NCBI GenBank assembly: GCA_029260765.1
Contig: JAJDCP010000048.1
Location: 1 to 64,000, forward strand
Direction: 5' to 3'
DNA from: Planctomycetota bacterium
GTDB lineage: Bacteria; Planctomycetota; J058; JAJDCP01
DNA: 64,000 nucleotides
The translations under genes and the position numbers were made by a program. Positions 16,886-24,980 of the stretch are shown here, piece after piece. A model generated the notes under the pieces. It was not told the origin of the DNA. It searched no databases and worked only from the letters and a program-made list of their open reading frames with translations. How positions within the stretch are numbered: the stretch's first letter is position 1; each line of letters opens with the position of its first letter.

Positions 16886-17896
16886 ATGCGCCAGCATCAG
16901 CCCTTTCCCCCGTTTGATCCTCACCCTCTTCTGTGGAATGGGCATCTCCAGACCCTGGCGGGCATGTTCGGTGCAGGGCAGCCGACATGCGACACGCTGC
17001 AGCATGTCATCGAGCTCGACGACGGCGACCGGACCATCGCCCACGACGACCGTCCTGATACCTGGCAGACCGGGCGCCGGGTGGCGGTCATGGTCCACGG
17101 GCTCGGAGGCTCCCACCAGAGTGTCTACATGCGCCGGGTGGGGGCGCGTCTGAACAAACACGGGTACCGCACCTTCCGGCTGGACATGCGTTGCTCCGGC
17201 GCGGCCACGGGTTTGTCGCGGCGTCCCTACCATGCCGGCATGTCCGGCGATCTGCCGCCCTTGTTGCGCCTGGTCGACCAGCTGTGCCCGGGTTCGCCCG
17301 TCACGGCGATCGGCTTCTCGATGGGGGGCAACATCGTGCTGAAGCTGGCCGGTGAGCTGGGCAAGCAGGCTTGTTTTCGGCTCGACAGCATCGCCGCGGT
17401 CAATCCTCCGGTCGATCTGGAGAGAACGGTGCTGCACATGGAGAGCTCCGAGAACCGCGCCTACCGCAGGCACTTTTTGACCTATCTGCGCAAGATGCTG
17501 GCGGACAACCGGAGCAATCTCGAGGAAGCCCGACGCGTGCGCTGGTCGCGGCCTCCCCGTTCGTTCATCACTTTCGATGAACGCTTCACTGCGCCGTTGG
17601 GCGGCTTCGGCTCGGCCCAAGACTATTACCGCCAGGCCAGCTGCCGCAGATTCTTGCCCGCGATCCGCCTGCCCACCCTGGTACTGGCCACGCGCGATGA
17701 CCCGCTGATTCCCCCCGATCCTTTGGAGGAATCTCGGCTGCCGGCCTGCGTGCAGCTGGAGATGCTCGACAAGGGCGGTCATCTGGGTTTCATCTCGCGG
17801 GGAGAGCAGGATCCCGACCGACGCTGGCTCGATTGGCGCCTGCTCGACTGGATCGGGGAGCTCGACGAGCGGCCCCGCTTCGGAAGCCCCGCATGA
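16886..17896 (+). CDS. YheT-like alpha/beta hydrolase
   Basis: A 336-residue member of the YheT/EMB8 group of alpha/beta hydrolases. It begins with [16 protein letters not shown], characteristic of the group, then [10 protein letters not shown] (oxyanion region), nucleophile elbow GFSMGG, acid residue in [10 protein letters not shown] and His in GGHLGF. The catalytic triad is complete. ATG 16886 follows CGGAGG. Its stop overlaps the next gene's start (ATGA), so it is co-translated with the ABC exporter. The substrate is unknown; lipid or ester hydrolysis is possible. Confidence 0.85.
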   Translation: MRQHQPFPPFDPHPLLWNGHLQTLAGMFGAGQPTCDTLQHVIELDDGDRTIAHDDRPDTWQTGRRVAVMVHGLGGSHQSVYMRRVGARLNKHGYRTFRLDMRCSGAATGLSRRPYHAGMSGDLPPLLRLVDQLCPGSPVTAIGFSMGGNIVLKLAGELGKQACFRLDSIAAVNPPVDLERTVLHMESSENRAYRRHFLTYLRKMLADNRSNLEEARRVRWSRPPRSFITFDERFTAPLGGFGSAQDYYRQASCRRFLPAIRLPTLVLATRDDPLIPPDPLEESRLPACVQLEMLDKGGHLGFISRGEQDPDRRWLDWRLLDWIGELDERPRFGSPA

Positions 17897-19656
17897 GCCA
17901 GCACCCGTTGGCTCGTCTGCTGCGCTACGGCCGCAAGCATCGCGGCCGCTTCGTGTTGGCGAGCCTCTGCAGCATCCTCAACAAAGTCTTCGACCTGGCC
18001 CCGCCCCTGCTGATCGGCGCTGCTGTCGATACGCTGGTGCAGAAAGACCAGGCTCTGCTCGCAGGGCTCGGGTTCGTGGATCCCCTGGCCCAGTTGACCA
18101 TTCTGGCCGTGATCACAGTCCTGGTCTGGGGCCTGGAATCGGGTTTCGAATACGCCTACGCCGTCTACTGGCGCAATCTCGCGCAGACCCTGCAACACGA
18201 GCTGCGGGTCGATGGCTACCGGCACGTGCAGACACTCGAGATGGCCTGGTTCGAAGACCGCAGCACGGGCCTGGTGATGGCCATCCTGAACGACGACGTC
18301 AACCAGCTCGAGCGTTTCCTCGATGGCGGAGCCAACAGCATCCTGCAAGTGGCTACCACCGTGGTCGGTGTGGGGCTGTTCTTCTTCCTGCTCGCGCCTG
18401 GTGTGGCCGTCTTGTCCTTCCTGCCCGTGCCTCTGATCCTGTGGGGCTCGTTCCGCTTCCAGAAACGCATCGCGCCGCGCTATGCAGAAGTTCGTGAGCG
18501 GGTTGGGGCGATCAACGCGCAGCTATCCAACAACCTCGGCGGCATCGGCACCATCAAGAGCTTCACCAGCGAGGACTTCGAAGTCGAACGGGTGCGCGCC
18601 GAGAGTCTGCGCTATCAGGCCAGCAACCAGCTGGCCATCCGCCTGAGCAGCGCTTTTTCACCGTTGATCCGGATGGTGATCGTGTTCGGCTTTACGGCCA
18701 CGTTGGTGTACGGCGGTTGGTTGTGCAGCGAAGGCGAGCTGGCGGTGGGCGTGTTCAGCGTGATGGTGTTCTTGACCCAACGGCTGTTGTGGCCGTTGAC
18801 GCGGCTCGGGTCCACCTTCGACCTCTACCAGCGGGCGATGGCGTCCGCGGCTCGAGTGCTGAACCTGCTCGACACGCCGGCCCGCATCGTCTCCGGAGAG
18901 CTGCCGCTGAAGCGCGAAGAGATGCGGGCGGAGCTGCGCTACGAACAGGTCGGATTCGCCTACCATCCGGAGCTGCCCATCCTCTCGGGCCTCGACCTCG
19001 AAGTGCCCGCGGGCCGGACAACGGCTATCGTCGGGCCGACGGGGTCAGGGAAGAGCACGCTGGTCAAGTTGCTGCTGCGCTTCTACGACGTCGGCTCGGG
19101 CCGGATCTTGCTCGACGGTGTAGACATCCGTGAGCTGCGGCTGACCGACCTGCGAGGAGCCATCGGCCTGGTCAGCCAGGATGTCTTTCTGTTCTATGGG
19201 ACGGTGCGCGACAACATCGCCTATGGCAGCCGTGGAGCGACCCAGGAAGAGATCGAACAGGCGGCACGCGCCGCCGAGGCCCACGATTTCATTCTGGGAT
19301 TGAAGAACGGCTACGAGACCATCGTCGGGGAACGTGGACAGAAGTTGTCCGGGGGGCAGCGCCAACGGTTGTCGATCGCACGCGCCGTGCTGAAGGACCC
19401 GCCGATTCTCATTCTCGACGAGGCGACCTCTGCAGTGGACAACGAGACCGAGGCAGCGATCCAACGTTCGATGCGACGGATCGCCGAGGGACGGACCACA
19501 CTGGTGATTGCCCACAGGCTCTCGACAGTGCGCCATGCTGACACAATCTACGTCCTGCAAGACGGGGTGCTGAGTGAGGCGGGCCGGCACGAAGAGCTGC
19601 TGGCTGCGGGCGGGGTCTATGCGGGTCTGTGGAAGGTGCAGACGGGCGAGATCTGA
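17893..19656 (+). CDS. ABC exporter (MsbA-like, fused membrane and ATPase domains)
   Basis: A 587-residue half-transporter. Residues 1-320 form a six-helix exporter domain. The ATPase has Walker [11 protein letters not shown]-loop [20 protein letters not shown], signature LSGGQRQR, Walker [13 protein letters not shown] and H-loop VIAHRLSTV. All catalytic residues are present. It probably works as a homodimer exporting a lipid or hydrophobic compound. The start overlaps the hydrolase stop. A sigma-54-type site follows 25 bp after its stop, for the next operon. Confidence 0.92.
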   Translation: MSQHPLARLLRYGRKHRGRFVLASLCSILNKVFDLAPPLLIGAAVDTLVQKDQALLAGLGFVDPLAQLTILAVITVLVWGLESGFEYAYAVYWRNLAQTLQHELRVDGYRHVQTLEMAWFEDRSTGLVMAILNDDVNQLERFLDGGANSILQVATTVVGVGLFFFLLAPGVAVLSFLPVPLILWGSFRFQKRIAPRYAEVRERVGAINAQLSNNLGGIGTIKSFTSEDFEVERVRAESLRYQASNQLAIRLSSAFSPLIRMVIVFGFTATLVYGGWLCSEGELAVGVFSVMVFLTQRLLWPLTRLGSTFDLYQRAMASAARVLNLLDTPARIVSGELPLKREEMRAELRYEQVGFAYHPELPILSGLDLEVPAGRTTAIVGPTGSGKSTLVKLLLRFYDVGSGRILLDGVDIRELRLTDLRGAIGLVSQDVFLFYGTVRDNIAYGSRGATQEEIEQAARAAEAHDFILGLKNGYETIVGERGQKLSGGQRQRLSIARAVLKDPPILILDEATSAVDNETEAAIQRSMRRIAEGRTTLVIAHRLSTVRHADTIYVLQDGVLSEAGRHEELLAAGGVYAGLWKVQTGEI

Positions 19657-19680
19657 GCGGAAGCACCAGGCCCTGGCCCG

Positions 19681-19696
19681 CGGCACGGTACTTGCA
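19681..19696 (+). promoter_or_regulatory. Sigma-54-type promoter for the lipoprotein cluster
   Basis: CGGCAC-GGTAC-TTGCA has GG-N10-GC spacing and matches the -24/-12 consensus except for the first base. Predicted transcription start is about 19707, giving a 37-base leader before the gene at 19744. Confidence 0.72.
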
Positions 19697-19743
19697 CCAA
19701 GACGGTCTGCGGCGGTAGCGCCGAACCACAGAGGACATCCACT

Positions 19744-20361
19744 ATGCCACGTCTTTTCCTGCTGAGTTTGATGGCCGCGCTGGCGGCAGGCTGTGCCACC
19801 AATACCAGCGCCCCGCGCACTGTTTTGCCAGGCATCACAGACCCTACGGAGACCCGTGACCTGCGCCCGCGGAATCCGCGCCAACCCCCGCGCGTGCTGA
19901 TTCTGACGCCCCGTGACGGGAGCCGCCTGGTCTTCCGCCAGGCTGAGGTGCTTGTGCAGGCAAGCGGCGAGGGCGCGCTGCGGGTTGACGTCAATGGCGT
20001 GCCAGCTGTGCCGGATGCGGCAAGCGGTCGTTTCGTCGCGACGCTGATCCTCGATGAGGGCTCCAGCGTGCCGATCACCGCGCGTGTTGAAGATGCCCTC
20101 GGCCAGGTCTCCCGGCACGGCATTCTGGTAGCCGTAGACTCGACGCCTCCGCAGGTGGAGGCCCGCTCGAAGGTCGTGGTCGGGGGCAGCGTCGACAGCC
20201 ACGACACCCGCGTCACCGTCAACGGCAAGCCTGTGCCGGTCGCTGCGGACATGAGCTGGGAGACGGTTGTGCGATTGCCGGCCGACTTGATGGTCACCAT
20301 CGTCGCGACCGACAGCTTCGGGAACCAGACCGTCAAGGTGCTCGATTACAGCAAACAGTGA
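19744..20361 (+). CDS. Lipoprotein with Ig-like (big-domain) repeats
   Basis: A 205-residue predicted lipoprotein (signal MPRLFLLSLMAALAAGC). After a Pro/Arg-rich linker there are two beta-rich modules: ILTPRDGSRLVFRQAEVLVQ...VDVNGVPA and a second with VDSHDTRVTVNGKPV and VATDSFGN. This resembles Ig-like or glucodextranase-B-type domains used for cell-wall or carbohydrate binding. It is the first gene of a set of four small envelope genes behind a sigma-54-type promoter. Confidence 0.7.
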   Translation: MPRLFLLSLMAALAAGCATNTSAPRTVLPGITDPTETRDLRPRNPRQPPRVLILTPRDGSRLVFRQAEVLVQASGEGALRVDVNGVPAVPDAASGRFVATLILDEGSSVPITARVEDALGQVSRHGILVAVDSTPPQVEARSKVVVGGSVDSHDTRVTVNGKPVPVAADMSWETVVRLPADLMVTIVATDSFGNQTVKVLDYSKQ

Positions 20362-20450
20362 GAGTCAGCTCTGTAGACGTGAATACACCGGGCCGGTCTG
20401 GCTTCCAACAACCGGCTCCCCAACTGCCCCCTGGACTGTGAGGATCTCTC

Positions 20451-21044
20451 GTGCATCGCACCGCACTCTATTGCCTGTTGGCTGGGTTCGCCGTCGGCTG
20501 TGCTTCGCCCAGCGGCCGCATCAAGACCGAGGGCGAGGGCGACCTGGTCGGATCGCGCCGGGCCGGGTCAGCAACCTACGAACGCCTGATCGCCGAAACC
20601 ACCCGCAAGCTGCTCGACGAGGAAGCACCCCGGGTACAAACTGAAGGCCGGGCCGTAGTGGCCTTCGTTGGCGTCGAAAACCGCAGCGTTGAAGAGCTCG
20701 GCGACATCACGGAGTCGACCTATGAGATGATCGACACGGTGTTGGTCGACTCCGACGTGTTTACCAACGTCAGCCGCCGCTACGTCGACGCGGCGTTGCG
20801 TGAGACCGGCCAACGCCCTGAGAGTCTATTCCTGCGCGACGGTCGGGGACGTTTCCTGGCCGAGTTGCGCCAGAACGGCATCGCCCCCGATTACCTGATC
20901 TTCTCCAAGTACACCTCGGCCTCGACCGAAGGCGAGGGGGTCTCACAGCGCAACTACCTGCTGACGCTCGAGATGGTCAGCTGTGACACGGGCCTGATCG
21001 TCGCCAAGAAGACTTCGAAGGTCAGTAAGGAGTATACCCGTTAA
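20451..21044 (+). CDS. LpoB-like penicillin-binding-protein activator lipoprotein
   Basis: A 197-residue lipoprotein (signal MHRTALYCLLAGFAVGC). The domain matches the LpoB/YcfM type: VVAFVGVENRSVEELGDI, then VDSDVFTNVSRRYVDAALRE, then PDYLIFSKYTSASTE and YLLTLEMVSCDTGLIVAKK. In enterobacteria LpoB stimulates PBP1b from the outer membrane. GTG 20451 has AGGA about 7 bases upstream. Its COG3014-like neighbour is a known genomic companion. The family call is fairly sure, activity on a specific PBP is inference. Confidence 0.8.
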   Translation: MHRTALYCLLAGFAVGCASPSGRIKTEGEGDLVGSRRAGSATYERLIAETTRKLLDEEAPRVQTEGRAVVAFVGVENRSVEELGDITESTYEMIDTVLVDSDVFTNVSRRYVDAALRETGQRPESLFLRDGRGRFLAELRQNGIAPDYLIFSKYTSASTEGEGVSQRNYLLTLEMVSCDTGLIVAKKTSKVSKEYTR

Positions 21045-21057
21045 CAGGGGGCCCTAC

Positions 21058-22422
21058 TTGTCGTGCCTGGCACTGCTCGGCCTGCTGCTGAGCAGTGGCT
21101 GCGCGACCTACAACCAGCGGTTGGCGGGCTTCCGCGTGGCGTACCTTCAGGGTTCCTACGACGAAGCCGAAGCCGAGATCGATGCGCTGATCGGAGATGG
21201 AGACGTTTCCGATGGAGACACCCTGTTGTACGAGCTCGAGAAGAGCATAATGCTCTTGACGGCAAATCAACCGGAACGTGCTATCGAGATTCTGCGGCGC
21301 TGCCGCGACGAGCTGGACGACCGGTTCTCGGGCAGCGTGCTCGGCTACTTCGGCGCCGCCTTCAGTGACGATACCTTTATCGAGTATGAGGGGGCGGACT
21401 ACGAGCATGTGCTGGTACGTGTGATGCTGTGCCTGGCCGAGCTGGTAGCAGGAGGCACCGACGCCTACGCCTACGCTCTGCAGATCGGTGAGGTCCAGGA
21501 TCGGGTGCTCGCGTCGGAGCGCGGCAAAGAAGTCGGCTACCAGCCACGCTCGCACTACCGACGCCTGGCTGTGGGAGCCTACCTGCAGGCCGTGCTGCGC
21601 GAGGCCAGTCTCGACTTCTCCGAGGCACAGACCATCTATTCCCGCATGCTCAGCTATCAACCCGAGCTGGAGCTGGGCCGACAGGCCATCGAGCGCCTGC
21701 AGGGGTCGAGCTTCGTGCGCCCCGGCCACGGTGTGCTGCACGTCTTCTATCTGGCTGGACAGGGGCCGACGCTCTACGAGAGCTATGCCTGGTCGACCAC
21801 CCTCGCTCTGCGCATAGCAGGCTTGGCTGCTGGGCTGATCGCCGACACCTGGGCGCCGTTGGGCCAGGCGCAGATTCCGGTGCCGGCGCTGCAGTGGCAT
21901 GACCTGCACGTCCCGAGCCTGCGCATCCACGCGGCTGGGGTCAGCCAGAGCACTCTGCCTCTGCTCGACGTCAACCGCATCGCTGAGCAACAGCTCGAGG
22001 CCGACATGCCGATGATCATGGCGCGCGCCCTGGTGCGGCGTGCGGTCAAGACGGCAGTGACGACCGCAGGGGAATGGGCCGCCAAGAGCTCGACCAAGGA
22101 CGACGGCCACGCGATCCGCCTGTTGATCGAGCTGGGGGCCCTGTTCACCAATCTGCTCTGGACGAGCGCAGAGCGCGCCGACACGCGCTTGTGGAGCTCA
22201 CTGCCGGCAGAGATCCAGGCTGCCCGCCTCGAGTTGCCCGCCGGAGTGCACATGCTCGAGCTGAGCGATGGGACACGTATACCCGTGCGTATCGGCGCGG
22301 GCCAGAGCAGCACGCTAGTGCTGGCGCAGCCCGATCTGAGCCGTCCGGGCGAGGCGCAGCTCGACCGCTATTCCCGTGTTTCCGAGCGGCAAGCGCCGCT
22401 CACTGAGAGGATGATCCCGTGA
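21058..22422 (+). CDS. COG3014-like TPR lipoprotein
   Basis: A 454-residue predicted lipoprotein starting at TTG 21058, with AGGGGG about 6 bases upstream. The lipobox is LLSSGC. The N-terminal 100 residues look TPR-like (YLQGSYDEAEAEIDALIG, NQPERAIEILRRCRDEL). The C-terminal half is rich in strands. The length, layout and company of LpoB-like and small YcfL-like lipoproteins fit the uncharacterised COG3014 family. It lies 13 bp after the LpoB-like gene and overlaps the next gene by 4 bases. The function is unknown; an envelope role is implied by context. Confidence 0.65.
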   Translation: MSCLALLGLLLSSGCATYNQRLAGFRVAYLQGSYDEAEAEIDALIGDGDVSDGDTLLYELEKSIMLLTANQPERAIEILRRCRDELDDRFSGSVLGYFGAAFSDDTFIEYEGADYEHVLVRVMLCLAELVAGGTDAYAYALQIGEVQDRVLASERGKEVGYQPRSHYRRLAVGAYLQAVLREASLDFSEAQTIYSRMLSYQPELELGRQAIERLQGSSFVRPGHGVLHVFYLAGQGPTLYESYAWSTTLALRIAGLAAGLIADTWAPLGQAQIPVPALQWHDLHVPSLRIHAAGVSQSTLPLLDVNRIAEQQLEADMPMIMARALVRRAVKTAVTTAGEWAAKSSTKDDGHAIRLLIELGALFTNLLWTSAERADTRLWSSLPAEIQAARLELPAGVHMLELSDGTRIPVRIGAGQSSTLVLAQPDLSRPGEAQLDRYSRVSERQAPLTERMIP

Positions 22423-22715
22423 AGAAGCTGCTGTTCCTCAGTCTGTGTCTGGTACTGTCCGCCTGCTCGAGCCAGCGCATCCCCGATTTCTACCGCATCG
22501 ATTCCAACGCCTCCGACGCCTACGTCCGCATCCTGGACGGAGATTCCGAGGTGCTCCACATGAGTCTGCCAGTCGATCTCGACGAAGATGACTTCAACTC
22601 CGGGCTGGTGTTTGTGATCCAGAAGCCCGGCTACGTGACCTTCGAGGGCACCGTCGGAGACATGCAGAAGCGCGCTAAGAAGTCCTACTACGTCGAGCTA
22701 CAACCCTTGCGTTGA
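22419..22715 (+). CDS. Small lipoprotein, YcfL-like by position
   Basis: A 98-residue lipoprotein (signal MKKLLFLSLCLVLSAC) with a short beta-rich domain (YVRILDGDSEVLHMSLPV, VIQKPGYVTFEG) that resembles a PEGA-like or YcfL-like module. ATG overlaps the upstream stop (ATGA). It is the last gene of the cluster. The family assignment rests mostly on size and neighbours. Confidence 0.6.
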   Translation: MKKLLFLSLCLVLSACSSQRIPDFYRIDSNASDAYVRILDGDSEVLHMSLPVDLDEDDFNSGLVFVIQKPGYVTFEGTVGDMQKRAKKSYYVELQPLR

Positions 22716-22821
22716 GCGTGTTGCGACCGGATGTTTCCGACTGACCATCCTCTCTTGGCCGGCAGTTACCGACTCACCACGCCCCTCAATCGAAGACCCG
22801 CCTGAGCCCAGCCGTGAGACA

Positions 22822-22837
22822 CGGCACAGGGCTTGCA
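22822..22837 (+). promoter_or_regulatory. Sigma-54-type promoter for the bc complex operon
   Basis: CGGCAC-AGGGC-TTGCA, GG-N10-GC, differs from consensus only at the first base. Predicted transcription start is about 22848, 23 bases before ATG 22871. This supports that start over the ATG at 22856. A GTTACC half-site lies at 22765-22770. Confidence 0.75.
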
Positions 22838-22870
22838 AGCCTGCCCGCCAAAGTAATGGAGGGCCGCGCC

Positions 22871-23377
22871 ATGGCGGGACGTCTGGAACCCACGCCTGTT
22901 CCACGCCGCGATTTTCTGGGGATCTTTGGACTGGTCTCCGCAGGTCTCGCGATCTGCGGGTCGATGATCGGCATGTTGCGGCTGCCCAAACCGCGTGTCA
23001 CTCCCGATGCTTCCAGCCGTTTTCGTGCGGGTAAGCCGGACGAGTTTCCGCCGGGCAGCGACCGCATCTTGACCGAGCGCAGCGTGCGCGTGGTCTCGAC
23101 GGCTCAGGGCGTGGCGGCGATGTCGATGATCTGCACCCACCTGGGCTGTATCGCAGGACCCTCTGAAGAGGGCTTCCATTGCCCCTGCCACGGATCGGTC
23201 TTCGCCGACGACGGCAAGGTGATTGGTGGACCGGCCCCGCGCGCGCTGCCCTGGCTGAAAGTCAGCCAGGCGGTCGACGGCACCCTCGTGATCGACACCG
23301 AGTCGGAAGTGCCACCAGCCACCTGGTACATGCCGGTATTGAGCAGCCTGCCCGGCGACGGCGTAAGCACCGCGTGA
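22871..23377 (+). CDS. Rieske iron-sulfur protein of a bc complex
   Basis: A 168-residue Rieske protein carrying the 2Fe-2S centre that oxidises quinol. The N-terminus has a TAT-like PRRDFLGIFG followed by a single membrane anchor. Cluster ligands are in CTHLGC and CPCHGS. GPAPRALPW follows the second ligand box, typical of bc1/b6f Rieske proteins. ATG 22871 follows GGAGGG by 7 bases. The cytochrome b gene begins 13 bp downstream. Confidence 0.92.
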   Translation: MAGRLEPTPVPRRDFLGIFGLVSAGLAICGSMIGMLRLPKPRVTPDASSRFRAGKPDEFPPGSDRILTERSVRVVSTAQGVAAMSMICTHLGCIAGPSEEGFHCPCHGSVFADDGKVIGGPAPRALPWLKVSQAVDGTLVIDTESEVPPATWYMPVLSSLPGDGVSTA

Positions 23378-23390
23378 AAGGAAGCCCCTC

Positions 23391-24932
23391 ATGACCGCGC
23401 TTCGTGAATTCGGCAGCAATGTCAAGAACCTGCCCAAGGCGATCTGGCGATCGATCGTACGCCACGGTGCCCCGACATCCGACCGGGCACGCTCGCAGAC
23501 AGTCTTCCACAACTTCTTTCTGCACGTGCACGCGCCGCGGGTGCATCCGCATTCGCTGCGGCCTACGACGACCTGGGGTTTGGGGCTGGCGCTCGTCGCA
23601 GAGCTGATTCTGCTGACGGCGACGGGCATCCTGTTGATGGTCTATTACACTCCATCCACAACCCTGGCCTATGACTCGATCAAGGATATCCAGTTTGTCG
23701 TGCCGACCGGCCGGCTGATCCGCAACATCCACCGCTGGACCGCCCACATGATGGTCGCCACGGTGATCTTGCACATGGCGCGGGTGTTCTACACGGCGGC
23801 CTACAAAGGAGCGCGTCAGTTCAACTGGCTGATCGGCATGGTGCTGTTCGTGCTGACTCTGGGCTTGTCGTTTACCGGCTATCTGCTGCCTTGGGATCAG
23901 CTGGCCTATTGGGCTGTCACCATCGGGGCGAACATCGCAGCCTCTCCGAACGAGCTGGCAGATGCCCTGGCGCTGCCGGAGATCTTCTACCTGGGTGACA
24001 TCCAGAAAGAGCTGTTGCTCGGCGCGTCCAGCGTGGGGCAGGGTGCCTTGACGCGCTTCTATCTGCTGCACGTGATGGTGCTCCCCATGACGATGGCCGC
24101 CTGCATCGGCGTACACATCTGGCGCATCCGCAAAGATGGCGGCATGGCGCGGCCCGAAGGCGGACGTAGCCTGGCTGGAAAGGGTGTCGATAGCGCGAAG
24201 GTCGAGGGGGCCGGGCCCAGTGCGGATACGGGCAAGAGCTTCGGCTTGATGGCGCTGGTCAGCGGACGCACGGCGCATACCGGCCGTAACCCCGAAGTGA
24301 CTCTGCCTGTCTGGCCCTATCTGTTGCGTGCTGAGTTGCTGGTATTCATGATCGTGCTGGCGATCGCCCTGATCCTGGGGATCTGCTTTGATGCCCCCCT
24401 GACGGAGCTGGCGAACCCGAATGTGCCAGAGAATCCCGCCAAAGCGCCCTGGTACTTCCTGGGTCTTCAGGAGATCGTCTCCTACTCCGCCTTCGTCGGC
24501 GGCATCCTGCTTCCTGGCATCGTCGTGCTGGGGCTGGCTCTGATTCCCTACCTCGACCGCGAAAAGGAGCCGTCGGGGGTCTGGTTCAGCGGCAAGAAGG
24601 GCAAGCGCGTTGCCCTGAAGAGCCTGGTCTTCGGGACCATCTGCGGAATCGCCTCGGTAGCCATACCTGTCAAATATGGCTGGCTGCGCAGCTGGTATCC
24701 GGACATAGGCCAGATCTGGGTGATGCTGATCAATCCAGGCACCATCCTGACGATGCTCTATGCGGGTTGGTCTCTTTGGGTCATGAAGCGTTCGAACTCG
24801 ACGCGCATGGCAGCGATCGCCCTGTTCACCTGCTTCCTGGCCGGGTTTGTGATTCTGACCGTCGTCGGCACCTATTTCCGCGGGCCAAACTGGGCCTTCT
24901 ATTGGAGCCCCGCCGATTGGCCCGTGCACTGA
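23391..24932 (+). CDS. Cytochrome b of a bc complex (full-length fused form)
   Basis: A 513-residue integral membrane protein with about nine to ten hydrophobic segments. The N-terminal cytochrome b domain has haem-ligand His pairs in NIHRWTAHMMVATVILHMAR and FYLLHVMVLPMTMAACIGVHIW, and LSFTGYLLPWDQ. The C-terminal subunit-IV-like part has the quinol-site motif as APWYFLGLQE in place of PEWY. A charged, Gly-rich insert of about 50 residues (around 24130-24290) joins the two parts. Partner of the Rieske protein and the multihaem cytochrome that follows 48 bp later. Confidence 0.92.
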   Translation: MTALREFGSNVKNLPKAIWRSIVRHGAPTSDRARSQTVFHNFFLHVHAPRVHPHSLRPTTTWGLGLALVAELILLTATGILLMVYYTPSTTLAYDSIKDIQFVVPTGRLIRNIHRWTAHMMVATVILHMARVFYTAAYKGARQFNWLIGMVLFVLTLGLSFTGYLLPWDQLAYWAVTIGANIAASPNELADALALPEIFYLGDIQKELLLGASSVGQGALTRFYLLHVMVLPMTMAACIGVHIWRIRKDGGMARPEGGRSLAGKGVDSAKVEGAGPSADTGKSFGLMALVSGRTAHTGRNPEVTLPVWPYLLRAELLVFMIVLAIALILGICFDAPLTELANPNVPENPAKAPWYFLGLQEIVSYSAFVGGILLPGIVVLGLALIPYLDREKEPSGVWFSGKKGKRVALKSLVFGTICGIASVAIPVKYGWLRSWYPDIGQIWVMLINPGTILTMLYAGWSLWVMKRSNSTRMAAIALFTCFLAGFVILTVVGTYFRGPNWAFYWSPADWPVH

Positions 24933-24980
24933 GACGGGCATCGCCGTTCCGCCAGAGAATACACAGGAGATGCGAGCAAC

